Assembly (NCBI GenBank): GCA_021029095.1
Contig: JAJOHG010000002.1
Location: 1,178,001-1,242,000, forward strand
DNA from: Phellopilus nigrolimitatus
Lineage: Eukaryota > Basidiomycota > Agaricomycetes > Hymenochaetales > Hymenochaetaceae
DNA length: 64,000 nucleotides
Reading direction: 5' to 3'
This document shows, in pieces, positions 36,201 through 45,402 of the stretch (within the stretch, counting starts at the first letter, position 1; each line of letters starts with the position of its first letter). A program made the position numbers and the translations under genes. A model generated the notes under the pieces. It made no database searches, was not told where the DNA came from, and saw nothing but the letters and a program-made list of their open reading frames with translations.

Positions 36201-36573
36201 GCGGAAGGTCGGGCTCTCGCTTACGATGCCTTCGGCGAACATGCCACTGCCCGCGGGGGCGGAGAACTGTGCTCGTCCCACCGTCGTACGTCGATGAGAC
36301 GACGGCACCCGCACCAATAACGATGGAGGAGCTCGGTTTCGCGTGGCCGACAGAGCGCGGGATCTTCAGCCCCTCCGCAATTCCGACGTGGCTACAGGAA
36401 GGGGTTCGTGATTTCCCTCTATACCTCGATTATATCCTTATCTGAATGCTCCTCCTTTACAGAGCCTGACCGACCTCGGGATTCCCATGAACGGCTCGGA
36501 CGGCATCTTCCTGCAATTAGCAGGACAGAACGGGTGGACAGGTGATTTTGCACCCATGCCCGAAGCGTGGTGA
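33231..36573 (+). CDS. Zn2Cys6 fungal transcription factor (Fungal_trans), three apparent frame breaks
   Basis: Nuclear DNA-binding regulator. The start at 33231 (MSLSPSDVSTASELPVKRRR) begins with a Lys/Arg nuclear signal. The zinc cluster CTACRKGKNRC + EGEAP + CRRCQLSGTQC is joined over an intron and has C-x2-C-x6-C-x5-C-x2-C-x6-C spacing. A linker, RVSRLEGQYL and VMQSQMIGLQSSLDRILSAV, is probably a coiled-coil dimer element. The regulatory domain includes YHMFFSGCHLFIPLFDPTYD, RTPWTFDAILAIASKIR, AAWSTNGWLPSGHAMRMALD, LGTGRPIVLRDESSIRHCR and NTLAFIRRANVALDKWWSDC. In the last third the clear coding text changes frame three times, each by one extra base: near 35820 (LHYAKLWL to VCVALRGVSWDKMPF), 35952 (SSYRAAL to RYAVHDSLVT) and 36265 (PLPAGAEN to VLVPPSYVDETT). 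It ends at GDFAPMPEAW-stop. Target genes unknown. Confidence 0.86.
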
Positions 36574-36909
36574 AGCAACATCTGGCATACGGCAAAGCCA
36601 TCGTCACTCCCGAAACATACGGATGGATAGAATCGACATGATTAATCGCACTTTTTCTCTATTTGTCTCTTATCCCTTCCTGTTTTGCTATTTACTCCGT
36701 CTACTTTTTTCCCCCTCGGTTTGTGTTTTGCCCCCTTTCACTTGTTCTTGTGTCACGTTCCAGCTTCTAGTGTATGTATATTTTTGTGTTATTGATTACT
36801 TGGAACGTCACACCAATGCTAGAAACAATGAATTCGTTTCGAAGATGTCCGAAATAGTCTATCTTATACAGTCAGATTCAATCCTACAGTATTTCATACA
36901 CCAGATAGC
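36574..36909. terminator. Convergent 3' spacer
   Basis: 336 bp between the stops of the Zn2Cys6 factor and the BZW-like gene; pyrimidine-rich then AT-rich. Must hold both polyadenylation regions; no discrete signal assigned. Confidence 0.3.
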
Positions 36910-38613
36910 CTAGTCCTCCTCATCAGTCTCGTCTTCCTGGGCCTCAAGGAACTGTAGGACACGACGAGATCTAAGCATATGCTAAAGACGACTAGACTAG
37001 ACTGCGAAAACGCACCTTCACAAGCGGCTCTGTAGCCTTCAAGAAGTGCTGCTTGCCTTGGGCCTTTGCGCCTTTGTGGTACCAGTAGATAATGGCCTGC
37101 GCGGAAATACTGTCTTTATTGTACAAAATCTGCAACAGCAAAGGCGGATAAGCACGCGCAAAATAAATAGCTAGGATGGAAGGAGAGCGAATGTACCTTC
37201 AACAACTGAGGGAAGGTCTTCATAATACGCGTCTCTTCGTAGCAGTACACCTGGACGGCGTTGATGAGCGCCACCTGCGTCTTCGCATTCCCGCAGAACG
37301 GTTCTAAAGTCGGGGCGTATTTCTGGATAGTAGGCTGCAGATTCAGACACGGAATGTATTTCAGATTGCCAATAGACGTACGTCGACTTCGCGCAGAACC
37401 ACAGCTTCAATCTGGTCGGCGCGGGAGTTCCAGTCGACGACCGTCATAAGACCCTGCCAGATGCAACCGACGAAGTCTGCTTCGGGGATTGGCTGCTCCT
37501 CTTGGCTAGTCTTAAGGGCATCGATGATCTGCACAAAAATCCTGTTTCAATATCTGACTGTGCGCTGATGTGGCTTTTGAAAAGTATATGTTATCAGACG
37601 TAAACACACCTCATCGTTCGTCCTATTCTCGTCCTCGCACAGCTCCTTCAGCGTCTTCACGACGCTGTCCTTCGCAGCGGCGGACTGCTTGCGGATGAAC
37701 CACTCCGCGACCTGCGGGAGGCCTGCTTTCTTGAAGTGCTCCTCGAGTGCCTTCGGGTCGCGCTTGTTCGCAGGCAAGAAGAGGAGCAGGTCCTTAACGC
37801 CGCCCTTACGGAGAGCACTTCCGAGGTGTTCCATCGTTTGGTCAACGAGGTACGCTCGGAAGATGAGCGTGACGACGTCCAGAGCTAAGTCTGTGGAAAG
37901 GATTTGAACATCAGCATCAATGCGCGTTATAATGACCTTACGTACTGTCTTTGACGAGATGGTCCTTGAAGAAATTAACCAGTGGGGCTGTAGTCGAGAG
38001 TCCCTGCGACATGACAAGACCAGTCGTAACGGCAAACTTGTCTCTGAGTTCCGCCGGCCACCGGTTGACATACTGGATTAAACCAGGCAATGATGATTGC
38101 TCAAGCGGCCTCTGAAGGTATTTGTACCTGCGGATCTGACTCAATAGAGTATATATCATAGCAACGCGTAACACGCACCTTCGAGAGAGCTTGTTGAGGA
38201 CGTCAACGTATTTCTTCAAGTCATCTACCTCCGGCGGATTCTTCGCGTTGAGAATGGAGAACGGCGCTGGCGGGGCTGTGTCCTGGACGTAAGTTCCGCC
38301 GGGTTGGAGGAGGCCGCCGACGAAAAAAATCTCATAGAATGCGTCGGCATATTTGAGGAATTCAAGGGTGGATCCGGCTTGGACGAGCTTGTTGTAATAT
38401 CCGTCGAAATCACCTTCTGGGACTGTTTCAAGATGCTTGTAGAGCTGGTCTCTAAAGACTGCATGGCGAGTTTATGTGATGACGGGGAGAAGGTGATCGG
38501 ATAGAGAACTTACCAGCAGGTTCGTGTTTGGCTTGGGCTTTGACTGCACCTTTTCTGGCTTTGATTCTGACTCCCGTCAGCGAAGGCTTGGGTGCTGCGG
38601 ACTGTGTAGACAT
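36910..38613 (-). CDS. BZW/eIF5-mimic protein (5MP), W2 domain
   Basis: Translation regulator that resembles the C-terminal W2 HEAT domain of eIF5, competes for eIF2 and tightens start-codon choice. The start at 38613 reads MSTQSAAPKPSLTGVRIKAR, then FRDQLYKHLETVPEGDFDGY, YNKLVQAGSTLEFLKYADAF, YEIFFVGGLLQPGGTYVQD, VDDLKKYVDVLNKLSRR, YKYLQRPLEQSSLPGLIQYV, ALDVVTLIFRAYLVDQTMEH, KDLLLFLPANKRDPKALEEH, FKKAGLPQVAEWFIRKQSA. The W2 part is EADFVGCIWQGLMTVVDW, YAPTLEPFCGNAKTQVALIN, VQVYCYEETRIMKTFPQLL, YNKDSISAQAIIYWYHKGAK and the acidic end FLEAQEDETDEED typical of W2 tails. About 430 residues with many short introns; the frame is intact throughout. Confidence 0.9.
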
Positions 38614-39435
38614 GCACTAGTTTCCTGGACTTTACAGACGACTTTCGGATGAAAAAAGAGAGCGAAGGAGCCAGAGAAGGAGGAAAGATGATGGTGGGGA
38701 CGAAGAAATTGCTTCAGCTAATCTAAACATCGTCGATTACAGGTCTCCACAAATCGGGAAACTCGTTCTGACAATGTACACTTGTTCTCTTCGTTTCTAA
38801 ATGCTCGGCGGCGGTCTTGTCATAACAAATTCCACAGTTACAGATATATAGTATCAAAATCCTGTGGTAAAGGGAAACCATGCGAATACTTTTTTAACCC
38901 TCCGCAGTTGAAGAAATTCTTTCAGCCAGAAGTTGCATCATGCCTCTGACAGTTATGTTAACCAATGAGGTCTTGATTTACAGGCATGATCGATGTCTAC
39001 AATAGATTTTTATGGAATAGTCCGGCGACCGCACAGATTTTAATGAGTGATGAGGCATAAAGGTGTTCTGTCCAGAAATATAGTGAGGACATATCTCTTC
39101 CCGAATTAACGAAAACATGCAGTCGCAATCTGCCAGGCACTTTCCAATGAAGGCGACACGAGATCCTGTTTGAAATCAGTTTTTTCGAAAAATCCAGACA
39201 TACACTCCGTTCACAAAAGGCAGCAGCAGGAAGAGCAACAGCAGCAAAAGATCTCCCCTTGTGCGGACCGCTTGGTATATTCATTATCGTGCCAAGATTT
39301 CGGGATTATATACGAGTCTGCAAATTGACTGCACGCAATATCGTGCATAGCGGCCGGCGCTGGCCGAGTGTCATACCAAGGCGCGTCTCGTCACGTCGCG
39401 TTTTGTTCACCACTTGCCAACTGAACAAAACCAAC
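38614..39435. other. Divergent spacer between the BZW-like gene and MND1
   Basis: About 820 bp; promoter region for both genes. No open frame with recognisable content. Confidence 0.5.
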
Positions 39436-40577
39436 ATGGTCCAACTTTTCCGTCGTTCATCCATTGTTTAAAAAATCTCACGCGATTTTTCTTCTTTCAA
39501 GGCTCCACGAGGACTTTCAGCAGAGGAGAAACGCGTCCGGTTGATCGAAATATTCCATGAAACCGTGCGTTGTAGTGAAGCTTACTTCTTGGACAGTACT
39601 TGCTAAAAAAGGCTTGTAGAAGGATTTCTTTCAAGTATGTGGAAATGTTGACACTGATGTGAAATGGACTTATTGACCAGAATGTATTGTAGTTGAAGGA
39701 ATTAGAAAAGCTGGGTCCAAAAATGAAAGGAATCGGTGCGACGCTGTCTACGGGTCCATTCTTCCACTCTTAACATATCTTTCCCCTTTCCAGTCTCTCA
39801 AACTGTGAAGGAGGTCCTGCAAGGTCTTGTCGATGATGGTCTTGTGCAAGCTGACAAGATTGGCGCCTCAAACTGTATGTTGCCCATTATTCGATTTACT
39901 TTACCATGACCATACTGACATTCCATTAGTCTTCTGGAGCTTTCCTTCTGAGCGTGGTGCACTTGTATATGCTGTCACTCTACATCCAATGCACGAGCTC
40001 ACTGTCTGACAGATGAATAGTCGCCTAAACACTGCCAAGGAGACACGCTCCAACCTGGAAACCCAACTAAAGGAGATTCAAGCAACTATCGTTGCTGAAA
40101 AGGAGGCTCGACCCGATTCAGTGCGTGCTTCAATGTGTAAGTTAATCTTCTAAATTTTAAACTTTGTTCTTTGCCATTAGGCCCAGCGTGCATCTGCTTT
40201 GGCAGAACTCTCAGCTATTAAATCCCGTCTCACTGAGCTTGAAAAGGAACTTTCGCAGTATGGCTCATGTGATCCGGCCAAAATCGAGGCAAAGCGTCGT
40301 GCGGAATCTCTTGCCCGAGAGGCAGCCATTAGATGGACTGGTAAGTGAGTTTGTAAATAGCGAGTGCGTTTACTGAGTAGCATCAATCTCCATTGTTCTG
40401 GACTTTCTTGGGCATACATCACCGTGGCCTTCTCGAACTTCTCGCTGTCCGTTTTTTTCAACTTCATCAGACAACGTCGCTCTGTTAATGTCGTATTTCA
40501 CGCGCCAAACCGGCGCCAGCTCTGCTGACATCCGTCAATACTTGGGAATAGGCGAAGACTTCGAAGATGTCTCTTGA
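39436..40577 (+). CDS. MND1: Meiotic recombination protein MND1
   Basis: Partner of Hop2; the dimer promotes Dmc1/Rad51 strand invasion between homologues in meiosis. The single ATG at 39436 seems to splice directly to APRGLSAEEKRVRLIEIFHE, then LEKLGPKMKGI, SQTVKEVLQGLVDDGLVQAD, KIGASN and FWSFPSERGA, the winged-helix part of Mnd1. Then comes a coiled coil, MNSRLNTAKETRSNLETQLK, AQRASALAELSAIKSRLTEL, EKELSQYGSCDPAKIEAKRR, and the C-terminal DNVALLMSYFTRQTGASSAD with IRQYLGIGEDFEDVS-stop. Length about 205-210 residues, as in other fungi. The first donor (ATG|GTCCAA) is a poor match to consensus, so the start exon is the least certain part; six introns in all. Confidence 0.9.
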
Positions 40578-42908
40578 ACGAAGTTATCAAACCAAGTTGG
40601 CTCTTTCCCGAACTCCTCAGTCTTCCTGGCACCTGTAATGTCTCGCATCGCCCATGGCTCATTATTCATTCTTATGCTCTAAACGTAACTGTAACTGTCA
40701 ATCTTCCTGCCGCTTCTGTCACTCGTCGACGCTCTTCTTTACTCGCTCGCTGTGCTGCTCGTAATTGTCATCGTCTACTGTACTCCTGGAGTCCCAGATA
40801 CCTGTAACTCCATTCAGACCACTTATTAAGTCGCTTACTTGTACTCTTGATAGATTTCCTGGCTCACCAGCTTCCTCTTCAACGTGTCGCAGACTGGATC
40901 ATAAATATGCTTTAAGTTTGATGACCTTATAACCTTTATTGCTCCCAGTGACAATTTGTGCAAATGAAATGTTTTTGTCGTCGTATATGAAGCTTCAGAA
41001 TCTCGTGCACTTAGATATGGAACACCATTTCTTTTTTCGGACGATCATACAATAATCCTGGCCTTTTCGAACGAACAAGGAGCGGGCGGCTGGTCTATCT
41101 CCGGAGTGACTTTTGTCCGACTCACGCACGGTTTCATGCTACGGAGAAAAGAATCAATTCCTGCACATACAAGAAAAGACGGCCGGGTTGTCCTATGCCA
41201 GAAGAAGTAACAGAACGCGAAGAACGGACTCGACGGCGGGCTCGAAGTGCTGCAAGACATAATAATTGTATTGGTGTATGTAGCTTCCTTCAAGAACTCT
41301 GATGGCTTGCACCTACACTGACGTCTGACGTCCTCCGGCTACGCATGTTGGCTTCATTAGAAGCTCTGATTGTCGCAGCTACTCATCGTGGGTGCATCGT
41401 CATGTCTGATCGGATAAAAGGCCCTATGCGGCCATCAAATTCGACAAACTCTTACTTTACCGCACCCGAAGACATCCCGGGTCGTTTAGTATCATTTTGG
41501 GGGCCCTAAGGCTACCATGAGCACCTCACCCTTGTGAGAAGTATGTCAATTTATATTAACAGTACAGAAGGCGAGCATCGGACGAATAACACTTTGAAAG
41601 GGGGTGTCACGGCCGGCCATCCCTGCGCTGGATAATTCGCATACTCTAAAAGCAGAACTGGTCAGAAGAAGCTCATGATTTATTGAGAAACTACTGCACA
41701 GTGCGCTCACAAGTTCTCTACCTATATTACAAGACTTATGCTTCACCAACTTATGAATTGCGCGAGAACCTTCGGAGGCAGAGAAGGTACCGCGAGCACT
41801 TGTTGAATCGAATCTTCGAGGTACTGCTTCCATTTCGGCCAATTAGTACAACTGCAACGCTCGCGATCACTAGTGGGTGCCTCAGTCGGTAATCGGTGTA
41901 TTTCGCCATCATTCCGAAAACGAACTTCGCCTGTTGTTGGAGGGTACATATGCCCCAAGACAAAGCGAGACAGTATGGAAACTCGAACTCTGTATGTTTG
42001 ACGCGTTCGCGGGTAAATGGGAACTTTCCTTCTCGAGGAGGGAAGTATGGACACATCGTCAGGAAGCATTCATATCAAACATGCTCTCTTCTTTGTCTCC
42101 GAGAAAAGGCCTAAGTTGGTCTCGACGCATTACTCTCCACTTTTTAGCTGAACTGATTGCCTTAAAGATGCTTGGCATGACCCTAACGTCTGAATGGTTA
42201 GTGCCCACTTGACTTACTATCCATGCGTAATAGACTCTGTGCTCATCTAATCCTAATTTTGCCACGCGCAGCATAGCACCCGGTGAGAACAATGTTGACG
42301 TTTACGCCTTTCGCACAAAGGATAGGTTTTGGTCAAATGTTTCAATGGCGGGCCGTCGGGCCTTCTAGAAAACTTCTGTGGTAGAAATTTCACAGATTCA
42401 AAGCAGCGTAAGTTTGTTTCTGACACGTCAATACGTCCTTGGGAAATTCTTACGAAAAACTCATGTGGCGGCCAGCATCGTCGTTTCAACGCAGGACACT
42501 GACATGTCTACTTACAATCACCAATGAGCGCTTCAGGAGACTTAAACCTATGATCCCCCTCCCCCGGGCCAGACTAGAAGCACGGCGACAATGAGGCACA
42601 ATCGGTAAGAATAGTTGGGTATACATAGTGAAGTATACGAAGACTAAACATAGTGAAGGCATATAGATAAATCCGTGACGAGGGCATGATCTACTCGAAC
42701 TTCTCAGTTCCAAACTTGGACTTCTTTCGCTTTCGCGCCTCGCCTCGGAGGCCAACAACCCGGACATATTTTTAACGATACGGCCTGCCACACGTTATAA
42801 TTTTGACTTCTGTGCGTAGTCAGGCAAATATAAAAGGACCTTGTCTCAGGATGGAATAATAGCGGGAAATCACCGGATCTTTTACCTCAAAGCGCCAAAA
42901 TCCTGGCA
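40578..42908. other. Long intergenic region, no supported gene
   Basis: About 2.3 kb with only short, unrelated open frames (longest 111 codons at 41877-42212). I see no transposon ends, repeats or protein motifs. The right 100 bp carries the GH28 TATA box. Confidence 0.45.
42829..42836 (+). promoter_or_regulatory. TATA box of the polygalacturonase gene
   Basis: TATAAAAG, 72 bp before the ATG at 42909. Confidence 0.6.
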
Positions 42909-44529
42909 ATGTTAACTCTCTCTGCCATTCTCGCCTTGACTGTCATCTCTGCTGCCAATGCCGCCACTGACTGTACAGCGACCATCAGCTCCCTGTCCGA
43001 CGTCAGTGGGGCCAAAGACTGCACGACTGTCAATATCAATGGCTTCACTGTACCAGCCGGCGAAGGTTTTACTCTTTCACTAGCAACCGGCACAACTGTG
43101 AATTTGAGTATGTATGTTTTAGGTTTCCATGGTTACTCGACTCTCAACTTCGATTACAATTTACAGACGGTAATATTCTATTTGGAAATAAGAGCTGGGC
43201 TGGTCCGCTTTTCACAATTAGTAGGAAACGTCTCAATTTTTTGCTATCCTCTGCTGATCTTCATATCTTGTAAGGTGGAGACGATATTACCTGTAAGTGA
43301 CATCTAGTAATAACTAACCTGGCGTTCCTTGTGATCTTCGCTCACATAAAGCCCCTCATGCCAGTCAATGGCAACGGATTCATATTCGACGGTGGAGGAC
43401 CTTTCTACTGGGTAACATCATCTATGTTAACAGTCCCTCGACCATTTTGATTGACTTTAAAGATTAGGATGGGCTTGGAAGCAACGGGGGTATAACGAAG
43501 CCCCACCCCATGATGAAGTATGTGTCTGATTGTCTAATGAAATTCTTGTTCTATCCTGACAGATATACAGGATTAAAATCTCGGGCACCTTTGAGAACGT
43601 AGGCGTCGTCAACTCTCCTGCGCAGACTTTCAGTGTGTCCAACCCGGGACCGCTTGTTATAAGTGGCATGAACATTGATAACTGTGAGTTATGTCACACC
43701 TCCTATTTGCCAAGTATCAATGATGATATTGTCCCTTTCACAGCGCAGGGAAACTCTCCAAACTCTCAGAGCAACGGCATGCCTGCCGCTCACAACACCG
43801 ACGGCTTTGACTGTTCGACCACTGATCTGGTAAGCTTCCATCATATCTTTATCAAGAGTTTCATATTCACTTTCAATTTGTTATTCTACGCTAGACGATC
43901 CAAAAAAGCACCATACAGAACCAAGATGATTGTCTTGCTATTAATAAAGGCTCCAACATCGTGTTTACAGGTAACACCTGCTCTGGCGGACACGGGATTT
44001 CTGTCGGCTCGGTCAGTTCAGATGTGACGGTCTCAGGCATTGTCATAAGCGACAATACCATTATCGATAAGTGAGGTTCTGTATGCCTTGTTCCCATGAC
44101 TCTCCTGACGTATCGCGTAGCGACCAAGCCCTTCGCATTAAGATGGATGCGACTGCCACAGGATCAACATGTTACCAACATTACTTACTCTGTAAGATAT
44201 GTTCTCTTGACTACGAATCAACGACGTCAGCTCACCACGGATGTTCTCGGTAGGGAAACACAGGTACTGGCTTGCGCCAGTTTGGTGTGCTTATTGACCA
44301 AAGCTACCCCGACACCCTCGGCACGCCTGGAACTGGCGTCATCCTCTCCGACGTCAACTTTATTGGCTCGACAACCTCGCTCACGGTCAACAGCGGCGCG
44401 GACCAGGTCGCTGTCAACTGCGGTGAAAATGCATGCACGGGCACCTGGGACTGGTCATCTTTAAAGGCCTCTGGAGGCGATGCTGGAGAGGTCGTGAACT
44501 TCAGCGGCATTACAGGCTTCAGCGTATGA
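42909..44529 (+). CDS. Endopolygalacturonase (GH28) with one apparent extra base
   Basis: Secreted pectinase that hydrolyses alpha-1,4-galacturonan by inversion. Signal peptide [18 protein letters not shown]. Then [78 protein letters not shown], the catalytic set [39 protein letters not shown] and [12 protein letters not shown]. The C-terminal strands [17 protein letters not shown] and [15 protein letters not shown] follow. All three catalytic Asp, the His and the RIK box are there. About 360 residues; seven or more short introns. After ATGST the next strand VTNITYS lies one base out of frame (GGATCAACATGTTACC, about 44167-44171), so an extra base is present relative to the family. A TATA box lies 72 bp upstream of the ATG. 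Confidence 0.94.
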
Positions 44530-45402
44530 AATGATCCTCCGAGATGTAGGAGTACTCTGAAGTATTTTTTACAATGGCGACTTTTCTTCAGGGCTTTGTT
44601 TGTATATGTAATTGAAATTTGGCGCCTTTCTTGCAAAATATTGTCTCTTTGTGCCTGCTTTTTTAGTGGCGCAAACTTACATCAGCTTCGTAGCCATTAC
44701 TACCTCGACAACACCGTGCTTTGACAGCGATTCTTTTCTTCTTGTTTTCGAGGAGTCGTTTGGCAAGCTCTTGTGAAACACATTTCGAACCCTTACTGAA
44801 TTTCCTGGCCTTATTTTGGGATAGCGTCAACATCCTCGACTCCTAATTATGCCATCACGAATCTCCCAAGGTGAATGCCGACGCAACCTTCAATACCACT
44901 GCTGTTGAGGGATTCACTCTCGCCCTCGGACCTTGCATCAGAGTCAAGCTTAGTACATGATTTGTTTCTGTAGCTTAATACATACCTTGAGTCAGGTACA
45001 TCCCGTATTATTTATTAGGCCATAGTTTTTTTGCGCGTGCGTTTACTTCGTAAGTATATAAGGCTCGCGTGTCCTAGTCAACTGTTGACCGAACTCGTTG
45101 TACGTACCTGTCCGTTCAGCTTGCTTCAATGCAATGTACTTATTTTGTGCAAATGCATCACTAATGTGCTGGAACAGCTAAAGGAAAACATCCCTGCTTT
45201 CTCGAAAGGCCTAAGTACATATAGTTCCAACGAGTGACTGGAACAGAAAGACACATATACTGTAAATATAATAATCATACATAACACTTCTGCCGAAGGG
45301 ACGTTACCGGGTGTAGGATTGAAGACAGTGGGAACATACAGAACAAAGATAAACCTCGTGATGAGAGGAAAGGCGAAGGTGTCGTGAAATGCTTATCACT
45401 AA
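44530..45402. other. Convergent spacer with a possible GH28 relic
   Basis: 3' flanks of the pectinase and the Rap1-like gene. Apart from the short GH28-like fragment at 44872-44955 I see nothing coding. Confidence 0.45.
44872..44955 (+). pseudogene. Possible relic of a second GH28 N-terminus
   Basis: The frame reads VNADATFNTTAVEGFTLAL then GPCIRVKLST-stop, close in order to the region [26 protein letters not shown] of the intact gene 1.9 kb upstream. No further GH28 text is found around it. Either a decayed tandem copy or chance; the match is short. Confidence 0.3.
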
